Positions 26,412-33,869 of a stretch of DNA of 64,000 nt are shown here, one piece after another. Under the pieces are notes generated by a model. The model worked only from the letters and a program-made list of their open reading frames with translations. It did no database searches and was not told where the DNA came from. The position numbers were made by a program, and so were the translations under genes. The DNA comes from Thermoplasmata archaeon (lineage in GTDB: Archaea > Thermoplasmatota > Thermoplasmata > RBG-16-68-12 > SOIM01), in NCBI GenBank assembly GCA_023140195.1, contig JAGLME010000014.1, positions 97,840 through 161,839 on the forward strand, given 5' to 3'. Within the stretch, counting starts at the first letter, position 1; every line of letters starts with the position of its first letter.

Positions 26412-26915
26412 ATGTTGACACGAAATGAGGGAAAAGGAAAACTGATCTTCAAGGATAGTCAGAAGTGGGGAAGATTGCTCCCACCAACTACATTTGTAAT
26501 GGGCGTTTTCATAACGTGTGTTGGACTTTTTGCCATTTCGAACTTCCCACCGACGCTGAAAGGAGTTGCACTCTCGTCAATCGTCATGTTCATGGGCATC
26601 AGCTTGGCTATTGTGGGCGTCCTCACTACATCAGTGGCACTTGATGCAAGACCTCTGGCCATCTATGAAAACGGTTTGGAAATCCCAGTCAGGCCCTTCA
26701 GATGGATGTTGAAAGGGCGAAGCCATTTCATTGCATTCAACGATATATCCAATATCAAGCGACGCGCAAATGATGGGCGGGAATGCTATTTGATAAACAC
26801 AAAGTCAGGAGAGCTTTTGACTGTCTCCGATGGAACAGTGATCGACACGCCAGAATTGAGACGTCTATTGGGTGAATCTTCAAAAAAGGTACAGTACGAA
26901 GAGAATAACGACTGA
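26412..26915 (+). CDS. PH-like-domain membrane protein, paralogue 1
   Basis: 167 residues from ATG 26412 (LTRNEGKGKLIF). Two transmembrane helices (ATTFVMGVFITCVGLFAI-like and ALSSIVMFMGISLAIVGV) are followed by a cytosolic beta-rich domain: AIYENGLEIPVRPFRW, KGRSHFIAFNDISNIKR and SGELLTVSDGTVIDTPELRR. That strand order resembles bacterial PH-like domains (bPH/DUF-type), commonly found after a helical hairpin. Function unknown. Paralogous to the gene at 27201 (about 60% similar by eye) and more distantly to that at 28476. Confidence 0.65.
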   Translation: MLTRNEGKGKLIFKDSQKWGRLLPPTTFVMGVFITCVGLFAISNFPPTLKGVALSSIVMFMGISLAIVGVLTTSVALDARPLAIYENGLEIPVRPFRWMLKGRSHFIAFNDISNIKRRANDGRECYLINTKSGELLTVSDGTVIDTPELRRLLGESSKKVQYEENND

Positions 26916-27200
26916 GCAGCCAAATCTTAAGACAGAAATGCCATCTCATCATCCGGTTCCCCATTCAGCCTGACAGTGGAGAAGGGCTTTGGCACAGTTT
27001 AGGCCCAATTTTGGAACAGCCACATCACTCGAGAATCTTGCAGGCTTGCTGTCTTCTTCTCGCCAGTGTGGGACTTGATGTTTTGGCATGGAAGTGTCCA
27101 AAACCCCACCCACATAGCTAATGTTTTCATTTTGACAGTCTATCCAGCCTTCTTCGACGAATAATCTAAAGAGGTATCAGAACATTGAGTTAAGCGGAAC

Positions 27201-27734
27201 ATGTTGACACGAGATGAGAGAAAGGGGAAACTGCTCTACAGAGATAGTGAGAAGTTCTCGAGAAACTTCCGACTCGAGTGGGGAATATTACTGTCTCCAA
27301 CCCTCATTGTAGTCGGCGTCTTTATGATACTTCTCGGATTTTGGCTCATCTGGTATTCTGATTCATCTCTGGAAAAAATCGCACTCTATTCAATCTTGAT
27401 ATTCGGGGGCTTCACAGCGTCTACTATGGGCGTTCTCTACACGTCAGCGGGACTCGACGCAAGACCAATGGCTATCTATGAGAATGGATTGGAAATCCCG
27501 ATCAGACCCTTCAAATGGCAGTTGAAAGGTCGAAGCCATTTCATTGCATTCAGCGATATATCCAGCATCGAGCGACATACAGATGGATGGGGGGAGCGGG
27601 ACTACCACGTGATAACCACGAAGTCAGGAGAGATTCTGGCCATTGCCATCGGGACAGTGTCCGACATGGACACAGTGAGACGTTTGTTGGCTGAACCTTC
27701 AAGAAAGATCCGGTACGAAGAGGAAAACGACTGA
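27201..27734 (+). CDS. PH-like-domain membrane protein, paralogue 2
   Basis: 177 residues, same architecture as the gene at 26412: charged start LTRDERKGKLLYRDS, two helices (LIVVGVFMILLGFWLIWY and YSILIFGGFTASTMGVLY), then the domain with AIYENGLEIPIRPFKWQLKG and FIAFSDISSIERHTDG. It has a 10-residue insertion before the first helix compared with paralogue 1. Arises from the tandem duplication of an 0.8-kb unit. Confidence 0.65.
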   Translation: MLTRDERKGKLLYRDSEKFSRNFRLEWGILLSPTLIVVGVFMILLGFWLIWYSDSSLEKIALYSILIFGGFTASTMGVLYTSAGLDARPMAIYENGLEIPIRPFKWQLKGRSHFIAFSDISSIERHTDGWGERDYHVITTKSGEILAIAIGTVSDMDTVRRLLAEPSRKIRYEEEND

Positions 27735-27893
27735 GCCACCCAATCTTAAGACAGAAATGCCATCTCATTATTCAGTTCCTTGTTTTGCCTGACAATGACC
27801 ATGGGTTTTGGAACGATTTTGGCACAGTTTTGGAACGGCTATGTGACTCGAGAATCCTGCAAGCTGACTGTCTTATTCTGGACAGTTCTTCCA

Positions 27894-28175
27894 TCAGCCT
27901 CGCTTAATGGACATCTTTCCGAGCCAGATTTCCCTTCCAAACCAGATGGAACCACAACTGCAGAGAACGGCAATCGTCCACATCGCATATGGTATGACCC
28001 GAATCTCAGGAGGAGTCGTCGACAAAATCCCTATATCGTACACAATAGTATCCAGCAACATCGCAATGGAAACCACTAGAAGTAGGAGACCCACCGAAAC
28101 AACCACCGCGCCCTGTATCCTGACCGCCTTCGACACTACTTCACGGTGTTCTTTCGACTTAGAGATGTGGATCAC
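27894..28175 (-). CDS. Small two-helix membrane protein
   Basis: 93 residues: MIHISKSKEHREVVSKAVRI then helix VVVSVGLLLLVVSIAMLL, a short loop and a second helix (MWTIAVLCSCGSIWFG) with a basic tail. It resembles the helical hairpin of the neighbouring PH-like proteins without the PH-like part, so it may be a truncated paralogue or a partner. Its promoter shares a long motif with that of the gene at 28476. Confidence 0.5.
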   Translation of the reverse strand: MIHISKSKEHREVVSKAVRIQGAVVVSVGLLLLVVSIAMLLDTIVYDIGILSTTPPEIRVIPYAMWTIAVLCSCGSIWFGREIWLGKMSIKRG

Positions 28176-28213
28176 CCAAAAGGTCGTTCCCTTGGAGTTT
28201 CAATGAGTTCGGG

Positions 28214-28237
28214 GATTTTTAACCTTTCGCCAAAGGG
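28214..28237 (-). promoter_or_regulatory. Promoter with CTTTGGCGAAAGG motif (copy 1)
   Basis: Minus strand CCCTTTGGCGAAAGGTTAAAA: BRE-like CGAAAG followed by an A/T-rich TATA. Starts 39 bases upstream of the 93-residue gene. Nearly the same sequence precedes the gene at 28476. The gap 28176-28475 otherwise holds no gene. Confidence 0.5.
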
Positions 28238-28475
28238 ACTTCTCATGCTCAAAGAAGGAGAAGAATAGGACTCGTATCCCGAGCCCATTTCATCGAGGGA
28301 TTCCAGACATTTCCTGTCCGATTAGACAAGATCCGATCGACCGAAGGAGGCCTATGGCGATGACCTGGCACCAGTACGTATTCTCAACGACGACAACTGG
28401 ACAATCAGGGGCGCGTGATAACCTACACCAAGACACTTGTGAAAGCCCTTTGGAGTTTCATGGATTCGTCTCCCA

Positions 28476-29060
28476 CTAGTCATCCACAGTCCACCTGGCA
28501 TTTCGGCAATTAGTTCGCAGAGCAATCTTCAGCTGATTCCAAAAATCATTCTTGTACCTCGTGTTCCAAAAAGGGCCGATAGCAGGTTTGTCAGAATCTC
28601 CGATAAAGACCGTAATCCTCTCAATTGGACCTTTTGGCCCGTCAATCTTGTCGAGTTTAATAGCAGCGATCGAATCGTACGAGGCAAATCCTTTCCCTCT
28701 CAAGTGACCAAACAGGGTTGTTTGACGACTGGATAAGCCTCTCTCATAGATACCGTCCACTTCCAATCCTATCAGGCTAGCCCAAACGGCAAAGGGTGCA
28801 AGGAGGAAAATCGACCAGAATATCCAGAACGCGATGACCGATGTGGAACGATTCGACGTGCCGAGAAATGAGAAATTCTGAGTTGTCAAGATGATCCCAA
28901 GAGTGAGGAACATGGCAATCCATACCAGTAGTGCTATAAGGGTGTAGAATTGATCTTTGACAGAATTCTCTGAGACTCTGCCTGTCAGGCCAACAAGTAT
29001 TAGCTCACCCCTGTCCTCTTTGATTTGCTGTCTCTTGTCAATCCGTGCCGTAACGTCAAT
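28476..29060 (-). CDS. PH-like-domain membrane protein, no canonical start codon
   Basis: The first ATG (28913) would start inside the first helix, but the frame is open to 29063 and encodes plausible sequence upstream (IDVTARIDKRQQIKEDRG then SVKDQFYTLIALLVWIA joining MFLTLGIILTT). Only ATT (29060) follows a GAGGG ribosome-like site there, so either ATT is used or the start codon is lost. The rest has a second helix (AFWIFWSIFLLAPFAVW) and a domain with GIYERGLSSRQTTLFG and KGFASYDSIAAIKLDK, equivalent to AIYENGLEI...FIAFSDISSI of the paralogues at 26.4 and 27.2 kb. Function unknown. Confidence 0.55.
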   Translation of the reverse strand: MDVTARIDKRQQIKEDRGELILVGLTGRVSENSVKDQFYTLIALLVWIAMFLTLGIILTTQNFSFLGTSNRSTSVIAFWIFWSIFLLAPFAVWASLIGLEVDGIYERGLSSRQTTLFGHLRGKGFASYDSIAAIKLDKIDGPKGPIERITVFIGDSDKPAIGPFWNTRYKNDFWNQLKIALRTNCRNARWTVDD

Positions 29061-29087
29061 CCCTCAATAGCTTGATTCACTTCCAGA

Positions 29088-29110
29088 AATAAAACCTTTC
29101 GCCCAAAGGA
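29088..29110 (-). promoter_or_regulatory. Promoter with CTTTGGGCGAAAGG motif (copy 2)
   Basis: Minus strand CCTTTGGGCGAAAGGTTTTA, i.e. a BRE-like CGAAAGG followed by TTTTATTT. It predicts a transcript start near 29065-29070, just ahead of the extended frame starting at ATT 29060 and not near ATG 28913. Confidence 0.5.
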
Positions 29111-29146
29111 TTCCACTATCCATATGCGTTCGATTTCATTGGCAGA

Positions 29147-29200
29147 TGCGGAGGCGAGGATTCGAACCCCGGAACTCCTGTGACAAGACCCTGAATCTTG
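29147..29200 (-). pseudogene. 3' fragment of tRNA-Leu (anticodon CAG)
   Basis: Minus strand reads anticodon arm CAAGA-TTCAGGG-TCTTG (anticodon CAG), a class II variable region of 12 bases, T-arm CGGGG-TTCGAAT-CCTCG, acceptor 3' strand CCTCCGC and discriminator A. The sequence 5' of the anticodon stem has no D-arm and no complementary GCGGAGG, so the gene is cut exactly at the anticodon stem. This is the form left by integration of elements into tRNA genes. No intact tRNA-Leu(CAG) is in the window. Confidence 0.75.
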
Positions 29201-29429
29201 TCAAGTTCAGACAATCGATGAGTGAGAGAGTGTCTGGAACATCGGCCTTGATTGAGATTCTCACTCTTATGGGAGAGAGCAATTCGTTCTTTGATTTCTT
29301 CTCATCTGTCAACTTGGCAACCTCCACCGGGAGACTCCGTTTACCATTTCGAAGATTCGGCCAGGAACATTAAGATGCCCGTTTTCAGATCTACGAGCCA
29401 GCTTCCCAATATCTACGCTAGAGTGGAAT

Positions 29430-29456
29430 TGTCGTTGTTCAATATGAACTACGACC
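29430..29456. repeat. 27-bp palindrome, copy 2
   Basis: TGTCGTTGTTC and GAACTACGACC around the centre AATAT. Compared with the other copies the inner bases of both arms have changed together (GTTC/GAAC instead of CTTC/GAAG). Confidence 0.6.
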
Positions 29457-29560
29457 TTCTCTACTCGTTGCTCATATCTATCTTATTATACCCATGAGAG
29501 TTGAAATCCGCACCTACACCTGTTCTGAGAATTCCCATTGGATTGGAAAGAAATGTCTGA

Positions 29561-29629
29561 GGCCGTTCTGGTTGAAAAGTAAGTTGGTGAACGGCCTCCT
29601 TCGTTGTGGAGGGATGCTTGGATAAGCAT
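29561..29629. repeat. Structured hairpin element, copy 1
   Basis: Stem GGCCGTTC (29561-29568) with GAACGGCC (29589-29596), then CCTTCGTTGTGGAGGG, then a second stem ATGCTT-GGAT-AAGCAT (29614-29629). The last 29 bases match copy 3 at 37.8 kb with a single difference. It lies 40 bases past the stop of the minus-strand gene at 29670. Confidence 0.65.
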
Positions 29630-29669
29630 CTGTCACATGCCAGTCGCAATGCATTAGGGTTTCTCAATC

Positions 29670-31817
29670 CTAGGAATTGACGACTGTCCACACGGCTTCA
29701 TTCGTCACCTTGACCCAATAGCCGAATCCGACCTGAAGCGGCTCTCCATCGGACATTCGCCTGAGGAAGTACGGTGCCATGGGAACGTATCCTTCAATGG
29801 TCTCTGCCGTCACGATCGCCTTGAGGTCCCCCGCTGAGCAATTCTGCATGAAAGACGGATATCCAACCAGGTTCCAGCCAGCATGCAGTTGGACATCGGT
29901 TCTTTTTGGCACGATTCCTGCGACAGTGATGTTCGACCGGGCAACAACGTCTATCCAAACTGCCATGCTTGAATTGATGTTGGTCAATTCTCCAGTGTAT
30001 GGTTTCGATTTCACCGACCACTTCCATTCCTGGAGAGAAGAGTCATAGCTCCAGGCCTCCTCCCACCGCACGGTTTGAAGAACGCTCTCAAGACCACTGT
30101 TAGATTGAACCAGCGGAACCGACGCAAGATGCACACCTTCAGACAATGGACGAGTGTACTTCCCGGCCTGATCCTCCGCGCATGAGGTGGCATTTATTGC
30201 ATTGACAGCGCAAATCAGATAGAAGTAGTTCGAGGAATCCCCCTCGCCAGCTCCCAGGTGCTCATACGAGTAGGACGGTTGACCTGAGGTAGGAATCGAT
30301 GCTAGCACCGAATACCCGTTCCCGGTTGGATCAAACGATGACGCGTGGAAGATGTCATATCTCTTCACAATTCCACCTGGACCGGTGTCATTGGCGGAAG
30401 CGACCCATTCCATCCTAACGTCAGGCCAACTGATACCGCTCAGCCACACTCCGGTGAGCTCAGGGGAACCGAATGGTATGGAAATGGTGGGTCCAACCTG
30501 TTCTCCTAGGAAGACCGTCTCTTCACCGTCGGAAGTCTCAAAGGTGAATGTGTAGTCAATTCCCTCCGCGGAGAGATTCAGGGAGAGAATGAAATCGGCT
30601 CCCGCTGACCAGTTATCCTTGGCGTCAATCCATCTATCCAGATTCATTTTGTATGGGCTGGATCCCACGGGCACACCGGACTTGTTGATCCATACGCTGA
30701 CATGAATTGGAGGATGGTTGTCTTCATCTTGGTAGGTGACTCTGTAAGTGAAAGCCTCGTTTGCCATTCCGGGGTCCGGTGAGACTGAGCCCCCTGATAG
30801 GACAGGTGGCCTATTTGGGACGAGGGTAGAGTTCGCGTATCCTATTCCGCTTCCCATGGCCCATTCCAACCCACCGAACCACATGTCGAATCCCCCAGGT
30901 TTCTGAAGGACGGATGCTCCAGATATCATCATCTCGTCCCAGTCTCCTAGCGAACCCTTGGTGAGAACTGGATTGTCGTAATGCTTGGTCCAATTGATTC
31001 CGTCGTGAGAGACCGCGTATCCTACGTCGGGAAGCCCGTCAAGGATCGACCCCATGAACCACATCCTGTATCTGATGCCGTCGAACAGGACACACGGCTG
31101 GCCGACACCTCCTGAATCCCAATCACCAGGAGCACCGGCGTCAAGTACCGGGTTGTTGGGATACTTCGTCCATGCGATACCGTCGGGGGACGTAGCGTAG
31201 CCTATCTTGAGTATGCCGCCAAGATCAGCGCCCGAGTACCAGGCATGATAGGTTCCACCCAAATGGAGAACCGACATACCCATGGTCCCGTTGCCATCCC
31301 ATTCATTCGGTGCGCCAGGCGTCAATACGGGGTTGCCGGGATGTTTCACCCAGCTTTCGCCGTCAGCCGAAGTGGCGTAGCCTATCTGGGGGAAGAAGTT
31401 GGAGTCCAAACCCGAGTACCACATCTTGTATCCTGTCACATTTGGCAATACCCAAGGTACGGCGACGCCAGTCTGTTCCCAGCTTCCTGGAGAACCAGCA
31501 TCCATCACTGGGTTCGATGGGTCTTTCGTCCAAGTAACCTCGTCCGATGCGGTTGCCAGTCCAATTCTGAATACCGGCTCAAAGGTGGGGGTCAATGTCT
31601 GAGCGGTGAACCACATCTTATATCCCGTTGGCTCTTGGATGACGTTCGGATGCATGATCGCCATATCCCATTCCAGGAACCCTCCGTTGACCAATAGGGG
31701 ATTTCCAGGATGTTTCGTCCAGTCCGTTTGGGCCTGCACTGTGTAGTCGGACAGTACGCAAAAAGATAGAAGTGCGGCACACATCAAGTAGACCATGAAG
31801 TAAACTCTCGTCTTCAC
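29670..31817 (-). CDS. Exported five-bladed propeller / Fn3 surface protein
   Basis: 715 residues with a Sec signal (YLMCAALLSFCVLS). Residues about 30-340 contain five repeats of the form 'W.KHPGNPVL..G..G.WD...V..P.VL.....Y.MWYSG....IGYATS.DG', typical of the five-bladed propeller of GH43/GH32/GH130-like proteins; catalytic acids cannot be placed with confidence. Then an Ig-like region from NRPPVLSGGSVSPDPG, an Fn3-like module, and a C-terminal domain with LHAGWNLVGYPSF and GFGYWVKVTNEAVW, a module also seen at 34.7 kb. No C-terminal anchor, so it may be secreted or held by that module. Confidence 0.7.
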   Translation of the reverse strand: MKTRVYFMVYLMCAALLSFCVLSDYTVQAQTDWTKHPGNPLLVNGGFLEWDMAIMHPNVIQEPTGYKMWFTAQTLTPTFEPVFRIGLATASDEVTWTKDPSNPVMDAGSPGSWEQTGVAVPWVLPNVTGYKMWYSGLDSNFFPQIGYATSADGESWVKHPGNPVLTPGAPNEWDGNGTMGMSVLHLGGTYHAWYSGADLGGILKIGYATSPDGIAWTKYPNNPVLDAGAPGDWDSGGVGQPCVLFDGIRYRMWFMGSILDGLPDVGYAVSHDGINWTKHYDNPVLTKGSLGDWDEMMISGASVLQKPGGFDMWFGGLEWAMGSGIGYANSTLVPNRPPVLSGGSVSPDPGMANEAFTYRVTYQDEDNHPPIHVSVWINKSGVPVGSSPYKMNLDRWIDAKDNWSAGADFILSLNLSAEGIDYTFTFETSDGEETVFLGEQVGPTISIPFGSPELTGVWLSGISWPDVRMEWVASANDTGPGGIVKRYDIFHASSFDPTGNGYSVLASIPTSGQPSYSYEHLGAGEGDSSNYFYLICAVNAINATSCAEDQAGKYTRPLSEGVHLASVPLVQSNSGLESVLQTVRWEEAWSYDSSLQEWKWSVKSKPYTGELTNINSSMAVWIDVVARSNITVAGIVPKRTDVQLHAGWNLVGYPSFMQNCSAGDLKAIVTAETIEGYVPMAPYFLRRMSDGEPLQVGFGYWVKVTNEAVWTVVNS

Positions 31818-32294
31818 CCAACCTCCTCCACGGAAACGGACTCCTATTGACCATTGGCCATAAGAGCTTTTCTGTCTCTCTCCTCGGTGTGACCAGGGAG
31901 GATTGCGTATTCTGCTGACGGGAATCGTTTATGGCGGTGACCCAGTGCTTCTCAAGCCGTCAATGAGAAAAGAGGTCAGACCGTAACAACTAAGAATTGT
32001 CGAACTTCCCTATGAAGTACGGCGAAATTGAGAAGGACCTTTGGCCCTTTCCATTGATTCATGTGTTTCAAAGTCTCCGACCTGTACTCCTCCTGGAAGC
32101 AAAGATCCCCAAGGAGATACATCCTTTGCCAAGAGTGATATTGTTTTGGAGGATGCAACTACCGCAACAGCTAGATTTGGTCCAGGCATATGCTGTTATT
32201 ATTATGATGATATGAATATTATCGTGTCTGATAATGGTTAGACATGCTTTATATTCGAAAATCCTGCCAAGGAGAGAAAAGGAGGAAACAACGA
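31818..32294. other. Intergenic stretch between divergent genes
   Basis: No convincing gene. Contains the palindrome copy at 31998 and, near its right end, the TATA-like CTTTATATTC (about 32249) followed by AGGAGG (about 32279) that serve the Lrp-like gene. Confidence 0.5.
31998..32024. repeat. 27-bp palindrome, copy 3
   Basis: TGTCGAACTTC and GAAGTACGGCG around centre CCTAT. The right arm has one mismatch at the outer end relative to the other copies. Confidence 0.6.
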
Positions 32295-32801
32295 ATGAAA
32301 AACCTATCGGGAAAGAGCATAGTATTGTTGAAGGTGCTTCCAGAACAGCTGGAGAACGCCTCCAACGAAATATCGAGAATGCCGAACGTGACGAACGTGT
32401 GGCCCGTATTGGGCTCCTATGACCTTCTTGTGTCTGCCGGATTCTCAGATTATGAAGGTCTTAGAGATCTGGTGGGAAGGCTGAGGTCGGAAGACTATTG
32501 TCAGGAATGTAAAGCCCATCCCAATTTCATGGACTGGGAGAGAGAAGGGTCAAGGGACGCTCCACTGAAAGGTTGGGTATTCATCGATACCACAGACTTC
32601 AAATCTACGTTCGAGGGACTGAAGAAGATAGACAGCGTGCAATGGGTTATCTCCACCTCGGGAGATTACAACATGATTGCGAGCATCGGCGTGGATGGAC
32701 TTCAGGAATATGGAGACATCATCAGGAAAAATGTGCTCACCATACCCGGGATAAGGAAGACAGAAACATATACTCACACACCGGAACAAGGTCCGATGTG
32801 A
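32295..32801 (+). CDS. Lrp/AsnC-type tandem RAM-domain protein without HTH
   Basis: 168 residues from ATG 32295, chosen for the AGGAGG site 9 bases before it and a TATA at about 32249; the longer frame from 32244 would start inside the TATA. Two tandem ligand-binding (RAM-like) domains: first SIVLLKVLPEQLENASNEIS then VWPVLGSYDLLVSAGFSDY; second GWVFIDTTDFKSTFEGLKKI then VQWVISTSGDYNMIASIG. The N-terminal helix-turn-helix of full Lrp proteins is absent, as in stand-alone RAM proteins that modulate partner regulators or sense amino acids. Between the domains CQECKAHPNF contributes two Cys. Upstream of the GTPase gene by 47 bases. Confidence 0.75.
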   Translation: MKNLSGKSIVLLKVLPEQLENASNEISRMPNVTNVWPVLGSYDLLVSAGFSDYEGLRDLVGRLRSEDYCQECKAHPNFMDWEREGSRDAPLKGWVFIDTTDFKSTFEGLKKIDSVQWVISTSGDYNMIASIGVDGLQEYGDIIRKNVLTIPGIRKTETYTHTPEQGPM

Positions 32802-32848
32802 ATGGTCTTCGCATCCAAGAAGGATAGGAAACGTGGTGGACATTTCTC

Positions 32849-33409
32849 ATGACAAAACGAGAAGAAATGATTGCAAAGATCTGTCTGGTGGGAGACTCAG
32901 CCGTCGGAAAGACAAGCCTGATAAAGAGATACGTCTTTGACGAGTTCGACGACAGATATCTTACTACCTTGGGAACCAAGGTAACCAAGAGGGAGATGCT
33001 GCTGGAGTACCCGGAGCTGGACCTCGAGTTGGACATGAAAGTTCTCATATTCGACATCATAGGGGAGAAGGGGTTCAGGCGGCTCCTGAGAGAGGCTCAT
33101 TTCGAGGGGGCGAAGGGTCTCATGGCGGTATGCGACATCACCAGGGGCGACACGTTGGACAGTCTGGAGGACTGGATAGAGAATGCGTACGGACTGACTG
33201 GGGAAGTCCCCCTCTACGTGATGGCTAACAAGATAGACCTCCAGGACGACGTCGTGGTCTCGGAGAGTGAGGTCAAGAATCTGTCCAGTTCCTATCACTC
33301 CCCCTACGACTTCACGAGCGCCAAGACCGGAGAGAATGTGGAGAAGGTCTTCGAGTTCATAACTCAAAGAATGGTGGACCGAGCCATTGCCCACAGATTT
33401 AGAGATTGA
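32849..33409 (+). CDS. Ras-like small GTPase
   Basis: 186 residues, a single G domain: G1 GDSAVGKTS (residues 15-23), a switch I region with YLTTLGTKVTK, G3 as DIIGEKGF (DxxG, with Ile-Ile in place of Thr-Ala of Ras and Glu at the Gln61-like place), G4 ANKID and G5 TSAKTG. Rab/Ras-like archaeal GTPases of this type are known but little studied; no lipidation Cys is present at the C-terminus. It lies in a plus-strand cluster after a Lrp-type RAM protein and before winged-helix proteins, which suggests a regulatory circuit. No GAP or roadblock protein is seen nearby. Confidence 0.85.
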   Translation: MTKREEMIAKICLVGDSAVGKTSLIKRYVFDEFDDRYLTTLGTKVTKREMLLEYPELDLELDMKVLIFDIIGEKGFRRLLREAHFEGAKGLMAVCDITRGDTLDSLEDWIENAYGLTGEVPLYVMANKIDLQDDVVVSESEVKNLSSSYHSPYDFTSAKTGENVEKVFEFITQRMVDRAIAHRFRD

Positions 33410-33420
33410 TGAGGTGATCC

Positions 33421-33513
33421 ATGAAAGATGCTGTCCCTATGCACACGACCGTCGAGGATCTCTATTCTAAGAAGTCTACTGAGTTTCAAGGTTGTGGAGG
33501 TTACAGACTGTGA
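33421..33513 (+). CDS. Possible 30-residue leader peptide
   Basis: MKDAVPMHTTVEDLYSKK begins the peptide, 8 bases after a GAGGTGATCC ribosome site and 11 bases after the GTPase stop codon; it ends CGGYRL. Its stop codon overlaps a GTG start (GTGA, 33510-33513) of the next frame, hinting at coupled translation. No homologue recognised; could be fortuitous. Confidence 0.35.
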   Translation: MKDAVPMHTTVEDLYSKKSTEFQGCGGYRL

Positions 33514-33869
33514 TAGGAAGCGGAGAGAGAGGGGGAGATTCTCCGGGAGCCAACGAGGGCGTCCAATCCCCGAGAGGCAGGCATGTTTTTCCCCCCTCTC
33601 TCTCCCGGATTGACGACAGAGACTCGGAAATCCTCTCTCTCGCTAGAGATCGCCCGACCACCATGCTGAGCATATCTGAGAAGATGGATCTATCTCTTGT
33701 TGAGTGTTTGCACAGGTCTGGCAAGCTTCAGCAGATGGGTCTTCTCAAGAGGGCAGAGGATTTGCCTGATTCCGACGGATTCTATCTCTACATCGCGACC
33801 GAAGAGGCGTATGATATTGTACAACGCCATGCACCGAACTCCTCGGAAAGCGGGGTGGGAACTCCATGA
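33510..33869 (+). CDS. Winged-helix protein, N-terminus uncertain
   Basis: Up to 119 residues from GTG 33510. The recognisable part begins at RIDDRDSEILSLARDRPTTM and runs through SISEKMDLSLVECLHRSGKL, then QQMGLLKR, a winged-helix core very like the next gene's RIDDEDAFILASTLEKPLTM. The first 30 or so residues are encoded by a large stem-loop and are low-complexity, so translation may start later (ATG 33663 would lose the first helix). It overlaps the next gene by 4 bases (ATGA). Likely a transcription regulator pair with the next gene. Confidence 0.5.
   Translation: MIGSGERGGDSPGANEGVQSPRGRHVFPPSLSRIDDRDSEILSLARDRPTTMLSISEKMDLSLVECLHRSGKLQQMGLLKRAEDLPDSDGFYLYIATEEAYDIVQRHAPNSSESGVGTP
33522..33605. 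repeat. 14-bp inverted repeat forming a large stem-loop
   Basis: GGAGAGAGAGGGGG (33522-33535) is the exact complement of CCCCCTCTCTCTCC (33592-33605), separated by 56 bases. It lies between the 30-residue frame and the winged-helix core. Confidence 0.6.

Larger units (their letters stand above)
26236..27880 (+). repeat. Tandem duplication of a promoter-plus-gene unit
   Basis: Unit 1 (26236-26954) and unit 2 (26955-27772) each contain a leader beginning GTTCCCCATTC or similar, a segment with repeated TTTTGGAAC/TTGGCACAG motifs, the string CTTCTTCGAC...AATAATCTAAA, a membrane-protein gene starting AACATGTTGACACG, and a tail CTTAAGACAGAAATGCCATC. Unit 3 (27773 to about 27880) is only the leader, with GAGAATCCTGCAAGCTGACTG matching units 1 and 2, and lacks a gene. 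The copies have diverged by substitutions and small indels. Confidence 0.75.
29201..29669. other. Gene-free stretch holding palindrome and hairpin repeats
   Basis: Between the tRNA-Leu fragment and the exported-protein gene. It holds the palindrome copy at 29430, a TATA-like TTATTATACCC at about 29483 on the plus strand, and the hairpin element at 29561. No convincing coding frame. Confidence 0.5.

Noticed and set aside
29146..29373. Open frame starting in the antisense of the tRNA-Leu fragment (MRRRGFEPRNS...)
   Set aside because: This type of frame arises by translating a tRNA backwards; no recombinase-like residues follow, so I treat it as spurious.
31997..32215. Small plus-strand frames upstream of the Lrp-like gene
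   Set aside because: They begin at the palindrome and lack ribosome sites; the codon pattern does not look selected.
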